A stretch of 64,000 bases of DNA from M269 sp964640795 (lineage in GTDB: Bacteria; Pseudomonadota; Gammaproteobacteria; Enterobacterales; Alteromonadaceae). The stretch lies in contig CAZXIN010000013.1 of the NCBI GenBank assembly GCA_964640795.1, forward strand, positions 1 through 64,000, read 5' to 3'. The notes under the pieces were generated by a model, which searched no databases, was not told where the DNA came from, and was given only the letters and a program-made list of their open reading frames with translations. Of this stretch, positions 45,872 to 54,748 are shown in pieces. The position numbers and the translations under genes are program-made. How positions within the stretch are numbered: position 1 is the stretch's first letter; each line of letters begins with the position of its first letter.

Positions 45872-46513
45872 TTAGGATAATGGCCGAGGTCTAAACATGA
45901 GATGTCCTGTTATACGGCCAACTTCGAGTGGTTTTACCATGTCATAATCACCATCATCAAAGAAACTTAAGCATTTAGGCAAAGTAACAAATACACCTAC
46001 ACCTTCGCTATTACTGTCTTCAATTAATAGACTGTCAATAGCTCTCATCAGTATATGTCCTAGGCCATGATGTTGATGATCAGGGTGCACACCAATGAAA
46101 GACAGCATATGGTAGTTGTTAGCTGGCACATGCTCTTTAACTTTAGTTTCTTTATCGACTAGTTGCTTGGTGCTAAAGAAACCAGCTGTAAGCAGCATTT
46201 TAAGCCGCCAATGCCAGAACCTATTAGGCCCTATTCCTTTGTCAGGATCTATAAGGCAAGCTACCGCCAGCAAGCGTTCATTATCGAATAACCCAACCAT
46301 AGGCTGTTTTGCTAGCCAAAAAGCATTGAGTTCTTCTCTGATAGCCGCTCGGAGTCGCTCTTCATATCCCTCTTTATCTCCTTGGAAGATATCTAAGAAA
46401 AGAGGGTCATCATGATAGGCTTGGTATAAAATAGATGCGGCAACTTTTAAATCATCAGCCACTAAATATACGGCTTTAACATCTTCCAAGGTATCAGTAA
46501 CGGCTGCTTGCAT
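45872..46513 (-). CDS. GNAT family N-acetyltransferase
   Basis: A 213-residue acetyltransferase of the GNAT fold. The acetyl-CoA motif A is visible as FIGVHPDHQHHGLGHILM near residues 145-162 (Q-x-x-G-x-G). The substrate cannot be read from the sequence. The frame opens with TTG at 46573, but no ribosome site precedes it, so I use the ATG at 46513, which is also only weakly supported (AAAGAAAG upstream). It stands between the CsrB-like RNA and a DUF3192 gene on the same strand. Confidence 0.8.
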   Translation of the reverse strand: MQAAVTDTLEDVKAVYLVADDLKVAASILYQAYHDDPLFLDIFQGDKEGYEERLRAAIREELNAFWLAKQPMVGLFDNERLLAVACLIDPDKGIGPNRFWHWRLKMLLTAGFFSTKQLVDKETKVKEHVPANNYHMLSFIGVHPDHQHHGLGHILMRAIDSLLIEDSNSEGVGVFVTLPKCLSFFDDGDYDMVKPLEVGRITGHLMFRPRPLS

Positions 46514-46708
46514 ATCTTTCTTTATATTTCGGTGTTTAACTATTGCTCGATACTCTACCTGACAGCGAGTCAATTGTTAATAGTTTGTTATTACAATGTT
46601 TGTTTGATTTTAAAGCAGGCGTTATCTAAGCCGTAATGAGGTAAATCTTAAGTGTGTAACAATACGTAATTTGGAAGACCAAGTCGGGCAACTTAATCAT
46701 TAAGAGGT

Positions 46709-46764
46709 ACTACACCATTATCCGTAGCCTTTATGTTTACAAGCATTGCGGACAATAGTGTAGT
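46709..46764 (-). repeat. 16-bp imperfect inverted repeat after the DUF3192 gene
   Basis: Arms 46709-46724 and 46749-46764 pair at 16 positions if two G-U pairs are allowed in the minus-strand RNA, with a 24-base loop. It starts 10 bp beyond the DUF3192 stop. It lacks a T-run, so it is either a 3' stabilising stem or a factor-dependent end. Confidence 0.5.
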
Positions 46765-46774
46765 CGCTGAGCTT

Positions 46775-47146
46775 TTAGTGCAACTTGCGATAAGCTGTTT
46801 CACCCCAACCAGCTAGCTTTCCATTCTTAATAACCAATGGGGTACATTCATCTTTTGTTGTAAACCCATCACCTGATTGACGATTCGTTCTATAAAATAG
46901 AACCTGATAATTATCGTCTCCTTTGTTATATAACTCATTAAAGTCAGGTGTCCCCATGTAACTTGTAATTTCAGCTAACCCCATATCCAGTTCAAGTGTC
47001 GACAACTTCCTACGATTTTCATACTCTCGATTTTCCCAGTCATCCCTATCTCCATCATAGCCATCGCCATCAACTGAGATAACACAGCCAGTCATAGCAA
47101 ACCCGAGTGACACCATGATTGCCAATGCTAATGATTTATTCTTCAT
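46775..47146 (-). CDS. DUF3192 lipoprotein
   Basis: A 123-residue outer-envelope lipoprotein: signal peptide with lipobox AMTGC, Cys21 lipidated. An acidic, Asp-rich linker follows, then the DUF3192 domain with LELDMGLAEITSYMGTP, YQVLFYRTN and ECTPLVIKNGKLAGWG. The pattern resembles the small SmpA/OmlA (BamE-like) fold. The role is unknown. A paralogue without lipobox is encoded at 52263. Confidence 0.87.
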   Translation of the reverse strand: MKNKSLALAIMVSLGFAMTGCVISVDGDGYDGDRDDWENREYENRRKLSTLELDMGLAEITSYMGTPDFNELYNKGDDNYQVLFYRTNRQSGDGFTTKDECTPLVIKNGKLAGWGETAYRKLH

Positions 47147-47319
47147 TCTATTTCCTTAATAACACATTTATAAAATTACAAATCACGAGCTTAAAAGCAC
47201 AAACGGTGCCAATTCGTAATCAGTTGATTTTAAATAACTTTAAATATTATTAAGGTCTTGAAATAAGTGTAGAATCACGTAAAACGCGAAAATTTGGTTA
47301 ATTTAACTAGGACTAACAC

Positions 47320-47619
47320 ATGTCGGATAACAGGCAATATATAGAAAAGCTCTGCGAAGAAATTCAACAAAGAGGTGGAACCCCAACTGTAGGCATATTA
47401 AGAAGTCGTTCAACTCGACCGCTGCCGATAAGAGAGGTGATAGAAACTCTCAAGCACTGGAAGAGCAATCCAACCTCAAACAAAGAAAGTAACTCAGATC
47501 AAACATCAGTCGACAAACGAAACACAGTAACACTAGAAGATCGTGTGGCTATTTTAGAAGAACAGGTTGTGCTGCTAAAACAACAATTACGCACTTTATC
47601 TAAGAACAATGGGGCGTAA
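47320..47619 (+). CDS. small protein with putative DNA-binding N terminus and coiled coil
   Basis: I do not recognise a named family with certainty. The 99 residues divide into a helical N-terminal half with RGGTPTVGILRSRSTRPLP, which looks like a KfrA-type or winged-helix segment, a polar linker (residues 50-68), and a C-terminal coiled coil of about 30 residues (RVAILEEQVVLLKQQLRTL). AGGA lies 7 nt before the ATG. Its last 24 bp overlap the convergent syd gene. Divergent from DUF3192, it could regulate either neighbour. Confidence 0.75.
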   Translation: MSDNRQYIEKLCEEIQQRGGTPTVGILRSRSTRPLPIREVIETLKHWKSNPTSNKESNSDQTSVDKRNTVTLEDRVAILEEQVVLLKQQLRTLSKNNGA

Positions 47620-48156
47620 ACCAGACAAAAACTCAGATAGACTAGGAGAAATAACTTCCTTGGGTTCACAACCAACCTGCTCCAATACAACCTCTCCGGT
47701 CTCGTTCAAAATGGATAATGTGAAATCTTCTTCATCAGTTAGCGCAAAAAACAGCGTTTCTCTCTGTTTAAGTCTTCGCTTCATTAATACATGGGCGATG
47801 AGGTTACTCTGCAAACGCTTTCCATCATCTTCACTCCATACTTGAAGGATTTGTAGACTGCCTCTGGATGAGTTTGCATTCAGATTGTCACTCCAGTAGC
47901 GCGAAAAAAGGCACTTAAATTGATCATCAATGGTTAGATTTAACGATTCTTCAACATTGGAAAACGACAATGGATCACTTTGCAACACAGGCTGCCACTC
48001 AATCATCATTTGCCCGTCTAAATCGAACGGTTGCCCAATACAACACTTTGAAGGCCACTCTTTTGAATACTCTGTTCGAAGTGGGCTACCGAGTTCTTCA
48101 TAAGCACTTTGATAAGCTAAAACAAAATCATCAATGGATTTTTCGGTCGGTGACAT
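47596..48156 (-). CDS. syd: SecY-interacting protein Syd
   Basis: Syd is a small cytosolic protein that binds SecY and proofreads translocon assembly in E. coli. The 186 residues match (181). Family blocks are EWPSKCCIGQPFD, IEWQPV and the LFSRYWSDNL segment. The neighbourhood (queF divergent on one side, truC/csrB region on the other) is the same as in E. coli, supporting the call. The gene ends inside the convergent small gene at 47320-47619. Confidence 0.92.
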   Translation of the reverse strand: MSPTEKSIDDFVLAYQSAYEELGSPLRTEYSKEWPSKCCIGQPFDLDGQMMIEWQPVLQSDPLSFSNVEESLNLTIDDQFKCLFSRYWSDNLNANSSRGSLQILQVWSEDDGKRLQSNLIAHVLMKRRLKQRETLFFALTDEEDFTLSILNETGEVVLEQVGCEPKEVISPSLSEFLSGLRPIVLR

Positions 48157-48190
48157 AAAATGTACAACTTAATACCTGAGAGATTTGTAG

Positions 48191-48196
48191 TATAAT
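48191..48196 (+). promoter_or_regulatory. -10 candidate for queF
   Basis: Consensus TATAAT 30 bp before the queF ATG, with no recognisable -35 at 16-18 bp. It lies in the 70-bp divergent region shared with syd. Confidence 0.4.
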
Positions 48197-48226
48197 AACT
48201 TGGACACTTTTTATTTAATAGCGATT

Positions 48227-49051
48227 ATGACATCAAACTCCTTTGCCGATATCCCACTAGGAAAACCGACTGAATACATATCTCAGTATGCGCCAGATCT
48301 ACTAAAACCGGTCCCTCGAAATTTAAGCCGGAAACAAATTGGACTGTTAGATGATGACCTTCCCTTTACAGGAAAAGATTTTTGGACGGCGTATGAGCTC
48401 TCTTGGTTAAACGAAAAAGGTAAACCGCAAGTCGCTATTATGTCATGCGAGGTTCCAATTAATTCTCCGAACTTAATCGAATCTAAATCGTTTAAGCTAT
48501 ATTTGAACAGCTTTAATCAAACCCGTTTAAGTAACATTACTACTTTGGAATCTATGCTTCGCAAAGATCTTTCAGAATGCGCTGGTGCATCCGTATTGGT
48601 ATCGCTTCACGGTGTTGATAATGAGCGCTTTGCAATTACTCTATTACCAGGACACAACATTGACGATTTGGATATCGATATTGACAACTACGATATCGAT
48701 GCCACCTCGTTAAAGGTTGAGTTAGAGGACGTTCAAGAAACACTTAATAGCCATTTACTAAAATCTAACTGCCTTATAACGAGCCAACCTGATTGGGCAA
48801 GCATTGCAATTCGTTATGAGGGAAGAAAAATAGACCATAAAGGCTTGCTAAGGTATCTTATTTCATTTAGGCAACACAATGAGTTTCATGAGCAATGTGT
48901 TGAGAGAATATACTCGGATATTATGACTTATTGTTGCCCGAGAAAATTGACTGTATACGCACGATACACAAGGCGAGGTGGGCTAGACATAAATCCATTT
49001 CGGAGCAACTACGAAACGTTTTGGGGGAATATTCGCTTAAGCCGCCAATAA
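48227..49051 (+). CDS. queF: NADPH-dependent 7-cyano-7-deazaguanine reductase QueF (long form)
   Basis: Reduces preQ0 to preQ1 in queuosine synthesis. The 274 residues correspond to the long, two-domain type found in E. coli (282). The catalytic Cys is C182 in KSNCLITSQPDW, and the QueF motif ESKSFKLYLNSFNQT near residue 85 is intact. I use the ATG at 48227; the longer frame starts with a TTG at 48200 that lies within the promoter region. The C terminus YTRRGGLDINP is highly conserved. Confidence 0.97.
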   Translation: MTSNSFADIPLGKPTEYISQYAPDLLKPVPRNLSRKQIGLLDDDLPFTGKDFWTAYELSWLNEKGKPQVAIMSCEVPINSPNLIESKSFKLYLNSFNQTRLSNITTLESMLRKDLSECAGASVLVSLHGVDNERFAITLLPGHNIDDLDIDIDNYDIDATSLKVELEDVQETLNSHLLKSNCLITSQPDWASIAIRYEGRKIDHKGLLRYLISFRQHNEFHEQCVERIYSDIMTYCCPRKLTVYARYTRRGGLDINPFRSNYETFWGNIRLSRQ

Positions 49052-49199
49052 TCTGGCTTGATGTGTATAGAATTGATCTGAAACAAAGATAGTCAGAATG
49101 CGGATAGGCTTTTATACTCAACAATTAAGACTTCGCATTAAAGAGACAAACGTCCTTAATGCAAAACAAATTACTCATTTTGAGGATGATTGACGTACC

Positions 49200-50774
49200 A
49201 TGAATAGGATGGCTAAACCTTCCAAAAGCAGCGATGCTGAAAGCGTGAAAAAGCAACAGCAAAAGCTTGTTCGGAGTTTGAAACACCAGATAGATATGTT
49301 GTCACAATTTATTGTTCGTACGACTAACTTTTATGAAGGTATTAACACCACACTAGATCCAGAATTAAAGGTATTGCGCGGTCATTTAGGAGGCAAAGCA
49401 AACTTTGCCCTAGCAGAAAATAGCATCAGCAAATTAACTGGCTTAATGATGCAACATTCTGATTTGATTAAAACTGAAACGCAAAAAGCGATGACTATGT
49501 TGGAGTCTTCTGTCAAAAAGCTTCAAGCAAAATCAAACATAGCTCCCGACATAAAACAGGATATCTTGCAATTATTGCCGACATTGCAATCTAAGACAGA
49601 CTCAATCTTTTCATCATTGCCTTATTTTGAAAAGGCTATGAATTTATACAATAAAGCGTTAGAAGGTGGTACAGAGTCAAACGCAGAGCCTAAAAAGGCA
49701 GTGCCTGCCGCACCAGTAGCTGAGGAAGCAACAACAGCACTGCATGACCAAATCACGTTCGAGCTTAGAGAGCTTATCAATCAAATTGGTCACAAAAGGA
49801 AAGGTGACATTGCTCTGAAAGAAGTCAACCAAAAACTCTTAGCAGGCATTAGCCATCAGGAGTTATTGGAATGCTGCTTAGTTATTATTAAAGCCATACT
49901 TAAAGATGTGGTAGAAGAGCGCAAACACGCTGAGAGCTTTGTCGGTGAGCTCCACAAATCACTTGTTGCAGCCAACAAATCTGTTGATGAATCTATCGCC
50001 CGCTCTGAACATCAGTTTCAAGAAAAGATGGAATCCAATCGTCAGCTTCGTGAGCATATGAATGAGATTGAGCTAGCTGTTGAAAAAGCGGCTGATCTCG
50101 CATGGCTTAAAAGCGAAGCAAACGAGTACTTAAAAAGAATGGCCAAATCTGTTGATGATCGAGAAAACATTGATCAACAGGAGCAAAAGTTATTAATTTC
50201 ACTTCTTTCCGAAATGCAATCACAACTAACACAACTGGAAAACGAAGCAGCTAGCTATAAAAACAGGTTGATGGAGCAGAAACATCGCAATCAACATGAT
50301 CCTCTCACTCAAGTGCCGAATAGAATCGCATACAATGAGAAGATCGAAAAAGAGTTTGCTCGCTGGAAACGAGACAAACAACCATTGTCGATGGCTGTTA
50401 TCGACGCCGATCACTTTAAGAAAATTAATGATAATTACGGGCATGCAGCTGGAGATAAAACACTTCAGGTGATAGCGCAACACATCCAAAAAAGTTTGCG
50501 TGCGACAGATTTTATGGCTCGGTGGGGAGGTGAAGAATTTGTCGTCATTTTACCTAAATCTAATGCTGATGATTTAATCCAACCACTAGAGAAAATACGC
50601 AGCAAAATTGAAAAACTCCCTTTTCGGTTTAAAAATAAGAATGTCACCATTACGGTCTCTATTGGTGCTACCTCGTTTAGTGCAGATGACACGGTCGAAA
50701 GTGCCTTTGAAAGAGCCGACTCAGCATTATATGAAGCTAAACATATGGGCCGTAATCGCTGCGTCATTTTTTAG
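49200..50774 (+). CDS. GGDEF diguanylate cyclase with long coiled-coil N terminus
   Basis: A 524-residue cytosolic protein. Residues 15-350 are largely helical, with coiled-coil stretches (about 15-50, 235-345) and an Ala/Pro linker near 163-175; no sensor domain is recognised. The C-terminal GGDEF domain starts at DPLTQVPNR (about 366) with the active motif GGEEF, and I-site RATD five residues before it. It should make c-di-GMP and be product-inhibited. It lies between queF and ppnN on the same strand, 8 bp before ppnN. Confidence 0.9.
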   Translation: MNRMAKPSKSSDAESVKKQQQKLVRSLKHQIDMLSQFIVRTTNFYEGINTTLDPELKVLRGHLGGKANFALAENSISKLTGLMMQHSDLIKTETQKAMTMLESSVKKLQAKSNIAPDIKQDILQLLPTLQSKTDSIFSSLPYFEKAMNLYNKALEGGTESNAEPKKAVPAAPVAEEATTALHDQITFELRELINQIGHKRKGDIALKEVNQKLLAGISHQELLECCLVIIKAILKDVVEERKHAESFVGELHKSLVAANKSVDESIARSEHQFQEKMESNRQLREHMNEIELAVEKAADLAWLKSEANEYLKRMAKSVDDRENIDQQEQKLLISLLSEMQSQLTQLENEAASYKNRLMEQKHRNQHDPLTQVPNRIAYNEKIEKEFARWKRDKQPLSMAVIDADHFKKINDNYGHAAGDKTLQVIAQHIQKSLRATDFMARWGGEEFVVILPKSNADDLIQPLEKIRSKIEKLPFRFKNKNVTITVSIGATSFSADDTVESAFERADSALYEAKHMGRNRCVIF

Positions 50775-50782
50775 GAAACCAA

Positions 50783-52141
50783 ATGCAAAGAATTCAAATA
50801 AACCCTACTGGCTCAATGAGTCAGTTATCTCAGTTAGAAGTAGATAAACTTCACAATTCGACAAATAGGGATTTATACACGCTATTCAGAAACTGTTCTT
50901 TAGCTGTTCTTAATAGCGGTGCTGAGGAAGATAATTTTGAAAATATCTTTTTACCCTATGAAGACTTTGAAATAAACCTCCTGCGTAGAGAGCGAGGTGT
51001 CAAAATTGAGCTTATCAATCCACCAGAGCGGACATTTGTCGATGGAAAATTGATACGCGGAGTTCAAGAGTTACTTTTCTCCGTCTTAAGAGACTTACTC
51101 CATATGGGTGCGCGCTACAAGGACATAGACCCTCTGAGTGACGACGATTCAAACTATTTAACACATGTCGTTTTCGATATGTTGAGACATGCTGAAGCAC
51201 TTGATGCCGATGGTGACGCGAACCTTGTGGTATGTTGGGGAGGACACTCTATTGGTAGTGTTGAGTACCAATATACAAAGGATGTTGGTTATCAACTTGG
51301 CTTACGCGAAATGAATATTTGCACAGGTTGCGGGCCAGGAGCGATGAAAGGTCCGATGAAGGGCGCAACCATAGGTCACGCAAAACAACGCTATAAAAAA
51401 GGGCGATATTTAGGTATTACAGAACCTAGTATTATCGCGGCTGAACCCCCCAACCCCATAGTAAGTGAATTGATCATCATGCCTGATATTGAAAAAAGGC
51501 TTGAAGCATTTGTTCGATCTTCGCATGCTATTGTTATTTTTCCTGGAGGCGCTGGTACAGCAGAAGAACTACTTTATTTACTTGGCGTTATGCTGCATCC
51601 AGACAACAAGAATCAAGTCCTACCGATTATCTTAACAGGCCCGAAACAAGCCAAAAGCTACTTTGAATCTATTGATCACTTTATTGGTAAAACCTTAGGG
51701 AAAGAAGCACAAGCGCTCTATGAAATAGTGGTTGATGATCCGATAAAAGTTGCTCAAATAATCAAAGAAAAGCAGTCCGCTGTCTATGCTTACAGAAAAG
51801 CTACTGGTGATTCCTATCATTTTAATTGGTCTTTAAAGATTGATCCCGACTTCCAGCAACCTTTTATTCCGACACATGAGGCGATGAGTCATTTAGACTT
51901 GCACCTCAAGCAACCAATAGCTTCGTTAGCCGCCAATTTACGGTGTGCGTTTTCTGGTATTGTGGCAGGAAATGTAAAAGCAGAAGGCGTAGAATTAATT
52001 AAGAAAAATGGACCTTTTGAGCTTAATGGCGATCCCAACCTTATGGCACTAATGGACGAGCTTTTGGAATCATTTGTTCAACAGGGAAGGATGAAACTCC
52101 CTGGCTCTACCTACAACCCGTGCTATAGAGTCATTAGGTAA
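50783..52141 (+). CDS. ppnN: nucleotide 5'-monophosphate nucleosidase PpnN
   Basis: PpnN (YgdH) hydrolyses purine and pyrimidine nucleoside monophosphates to base and ribose 5-phosphate and is activated by ppGpp in E. coli. The 452 residues match E. coli (454). The LOG-family catalytic motif PGGAGTAEE is near residue 250; the N-terminal domain MQRIQINPTGSMSQLSQLE and the GCGPGAMKGPMKGA block are characteristic. Start 8 bp after the diguanylate cyclase stop. Confidence 0.95.
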   Translation: MQRIQINPTGSMSQLSQLEVDKLHNSTNRDLYTLFRNCSLAVLNSGAEEDNFENIFLPYEDFEINLLRRERGVKIELINPPERTFVDGKLIRGVQELLFSVLRDLLHMGARYKDIDPLSDDDSNYLTHVVFDMLRHAEALDADGDANLVVCWGGHSIGSVEYQYTKDVGYQLGLREMNICTGCGPGAMKGPMKGATIGHAKQRYKKGRYLGITEPSIIAAEPPNPIVSELIIMPDIEKRLEAFVRSSHAIVIFPGGAGTAEELLYLLGVMLHPDNKNQVLPIILTGPKQAKSYFESIDHFIGKTLGKEAQALYEIVVDDPIKVAQIIKEKQSAVYAYRKATGDSYHFNWSLKIDPDFQQPFIPTHEAMSHLDLHLKQPIASLAANLRCAFSGIVAGNVKAEGVELIKKNGPFELNGDPNLMALMDELLESFVQQGRMKLPGSTYNPCYRVIR

Positions 52142-52147
52142 ACATGC

Positions 52148-52175
52148 ATTTGACGAGATTGAATGCTCGTCAAAT
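52148..52175 (+). terminator. stem-loop after ppnN
   Basis: ATTTGACGAG (52148-52157) and CTCGTCAAAT (52166-52175) are perfectly complementary with an eight-base loop, 6 bp after the ppnN stop. No clear T-run follows, so this is a probable but not canonical terminator. Confidence 0.55.
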
Positions 52176-52262
52176 TCGCATAAATTTGAGTTAAGCTGAC
52201 TGAAATGAGATCATGTTTTCAGTAAACTAATAACAAGAGTGTAAAAGAAAGGTTGTGATATC

Positions 52263-52625
52263 GTGGTCAAGAAAATAGCAGCAGGTATTACGTTATACAT
52301 TGTCTTCGCAGCGGCAGTTATTAAATTCTACCCTGATGAACATGAAGACATGGATTGGGAAGATAGACAAGAATATAACAGTGTTCAAGTTAAGAAATTA
52401 GAATTAGGTGTGGAGCATCAAGCCATTATCGAATTAATGGGTTCACCTGACATAAGTGAAGCTAAAATGAGCGATCAAGATAAATATCAAGTCATGTATT
52501 ATCGCACTCAGCATGTCAGATCTGATGGCATAACGACTAAAAGCGAATGCACACCGCTTCTTTTGAAAAATAATCAACTGATAGCTTGGGGAGATGGAGC
52601 TATAGAAATGTACGAGAAGTCTTAA
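52263..52625 (+). CDS. DUF3192 family membrane-anchored protein
   Basis: A 120-residue paralogue of the lipoprotein at 46775. It has an uncleaved-looking N-terminal hydrophobic segment (about residues 4-21) and no lipobox Cys. The DUF3192 core is conserved: KLELGVEHQAIIELMGSP, YQVMYYRTQ and ECTPLLLKNNQLIAWG. The start is GTG with AAGG about 10 nt upstream. It is 3 bp before the next gene, suggesting cotranscription. Function unknown; a BamE-like small fold is inferred from the pattern. Confidence 0.83.
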   Translation: MVKKIAAGITLYIVFAAAVIKFYPDEHEDMDWEDRQEYNSVQVKKLELGVEHQAIIELMGSPDISEAKMSDQDKYQVMYYRTQHVRSDGITTKSECTPLLLKNNQLIAWGDGAIEMYEKS

Positions 52626-52628
52626 ACG

Positions 52629-54380
52629 TTGCAGACGTCAACATCTCCTTCTCTTCAGTTAAGTCAATTATACAAAGATTTGGCTTCTTGCATAAAAGGG
52701 TTTCATCAATCCCAACTCACAATACAGCACCTTAAGTCCGTCGATAAAATTGCAAGAGAGTCCTTATCTCTTGTAAAACAGTATCCAGATATTTTTTTTT
52801 CGCAGCTCCATATCCCCAAAAAAAGCTACCCATTTAGGGTTAACTTAACATTCAATTGCCTTTGCTTAACACTCTTATTGGGAAAGCTGCATAAATGGAA
52901 CGAATCAAGCCTGCTTCAGTTATTATGCTCATCCATTACATCGTTTGCACATCAACAAGCATTGCTTGAGAAAAGCTATCAAGGCAGCGATACACCTTCA
53001 TATCAAAAACTCAATCAAGGAAGTATAAGGCTTACTAAACTAACCGAGCTCGCCAAACAGGAGATCTGGCATTGTGGCTCAAAGTACGAACAAACGATAC
53101 ATGGTTCATCTGGTATCAAACAGATAAAGTGTCTTGACCGAGTTCCACTAGAACGACAAATCTTATTCCTCAGTAGATGGATAAGCCTACAAATAACGCC
53201 AAGCAAACGAGTTCCTCGTCAAAATTTTAGTCAAATAATTCAGGCGCTGGCGCTTACATTACCTGCGAGCTGTTATTCCGTTATATCCCCACTCATAATA
53301 TATCCAAACATACTGCCACCAGGGTCTATTATACAAACCACTAATGGTTTGCTGTATCGCATACTTTCATTGTCTGATAATCACCTTGTGGTTAAAGGTT
53401 ACGATAGGACGACAGAAAGCTACTCTGACGATGTCGAAACATTACATCCCAATAACGTCAGCAAAGGCTACTCACCTAAATCCATTAGCGACTTTTCTAT
53501 CATTGACATATTGTGGGATGACCATTGGAAGGAGAACTACGTTGATTCATCACAAGCTAACACATTAGTGTCAGCAAATTATCGCGTGGACAAGCCGCCT
53601 TCTCTGCTTTTAGCTATTCAAGATCAAATCAATAAGCCTGAAGTTGATATTGATCGCGTTTGCGATCTTGTTATTAAAGAACAAACTTTTGCTCTGTATT
53701 TACAAATTACCGCGAGTAAAAACTCTCGACAGCAACTTCCTATAGATAGTGTTAAGCACGCTATTATGATTCATGGTTTAGGAAGAGCACAAAGTATCAT
53801 TACTCAACAAGCGTTAATGCTTAGGCTAACCCAGAACAAGTTTTCATTGTTGCCAACGCTAAACCAATTTGTATCTTTAGCTAGAGCATTTTCGGAGCAA
53901 GTAGCTGACCATGTACCACTTTTTCTGCCAGAAGAAGCAAGTACATTCATGAGTTTTGTCTGTGCAAGCCTCTATACCGATGTCCGTTTCAAACGAATGG
54001 CTTTTAAAATAAGAGGCTCAAATTCTGAGTTAAGAGCGTTATTGACGCCAAGCCAAAACCCACAGTTCCTTGAACATGCAAAAAAGCTGGCGAGTGCATG
54101 GCAACAAGATTCAACTTCGATTAAAGCGTTAAGCTACATAAATAATCACTCAGAAAAAACTAGAGCACCTAAACAAGTAAAAACCCTGTCTGCGATTACT
54201 CAACTGAGTCTCGCTATGACACGACTTCATACGCTGTCTTATGATGATGATGATACACGTCTAGCGAATCAATCGAGGCTTTCCTTGGGCTTGAATGACG
54301 CTAATTATCAAGAGGTAAAAAAGCTGGCCACCAGTTCCCTATATTCTCCACTACATTACACCAACGAAAATGAATCTTAG
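52629..54380 (+). CDS. HDOD-like signalling protein (tentative)
   Basis: I do not recognise this 583-residue protein with confidence. Residues 1-200 are helical; residues 215-300 contain a small beta domain (PPGSIIQTTNGLLYRILSL), as seen before HD-type modules. Residues 315-480 resemble an HDOD domain: PPSLLLAIQDQINKP, then VCDLVIKEQTFALYLQITAS, then SVKHAIMIHGLGRAQSII. No HD metal residues are apparent, as in HDOD. The start is a TTG (52629) with only a weak ribosome site; no nearby ATG is in frame. HDOD proteins act in signalling, often with c-di-GMP proteins. Confidence 0.6.
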   Translation: MQTSTSPSLQLSQLYKDLASCIKGFHQSQLTIQHLKSVDKIARESLSLVKQYPDIFFSQLHIPKKSYPFRVNLTFNCLCLTLLLGKLHKWNESSLLQLLCSSITSFAHQQALLEKSYQGSDTPSYQKLNQGSIRLTKLTELAKQEIWHCGSKYEQTIHGSSGIKQIKCLDRVPLERQILFLSRWISLQITPSKRVPRQNFSQIIQALALTLPASCYSVISPLIIYPNILPPGSIIQTTNGLLYRILSLSDNHLVVKGYDRTTESYSDDVETLHPNNVSKGYSPKSISDFSIIDILWDDHWKENYVDSSQANTLVSANYRVDKPPSLLLAIQDQINKPEVDIDRVCDLVIKEQTFALYLQITASKNSRQQLPIDSVKHAIMIHGLGRAQSIITQQALMLRLTQNKFSLLPTLNQFVSLARAFSEQVADHVPLFLPEEASTFMSFVCASLYTDVRFKRMAFKIRGSNSELRALLTPSQNPQFLEHAKKLASAWQQDSTSIKALSYINNHSEKTRAPKQVKTLSAITQLSLAMTRLHTLSYDDDDTRLANQSRLSLGLNDANYQEVKKLATSSLYSPLHYTNENES

Positions 54381-54397
54381 GCTGATATAATGCCACT

Positions 54398-54636
54398 ATA
54401 TCTAATGAAGTGATCGCTCAGCGAGAGTTAAAAGGGGTTGAATCTGAGCAACGATATTGCAAGTCCGGTTCGAACTTCCTCAGCAAATGCTCCTTGCGTT
54501 GTTCTAATGTCATACATCTGTGTCTTAATGCTTCTCCCTAAATCCATTTAGTCACAAATCAAGGTATCGCAACAACGAATCAGCTCTTTTTAAATTCGCC
54601 CGCAGGGAAATTCTGAGTGAGCACTTCATTAGATAT
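54398..54636. mobile_element. 239-bp MITE-like element or IS remnant
   Basis: The ends ATATCTAATGAAGTG (54398-54412) and CACTTCATTAGATAT (54622-54636) are perfect 15-bp terminal inverted repeats. Similarity continues inward (CTCAG/CTGAG) for about 25 bp with three mismatches. No transposase gene fits inside; the only frame is 29 codons on the minus strand (54428-54517). No clear target duplication flanks it. The size and ends fit a non-autonomous element mobilised in trans or a deletion relic. Confidence 0.65.
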
Positions 54637-54748
54637 GATTGGTATAAAACTAGACTTTTAAACTTTAGCCTTTACTTTTTCATCACGTTAATATTGCCTG
54701 GATGTTTTACATCAGCAATGGATTAACATTTTAAAAAAGGAAAAAAGG

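Noticed and set aside
54428..54517. 29-codon frame inside the MITE-like element on the minus strand
   Set aside because: Too short and without a ribosome site; it does not resemble a transposase fragment that I can name.
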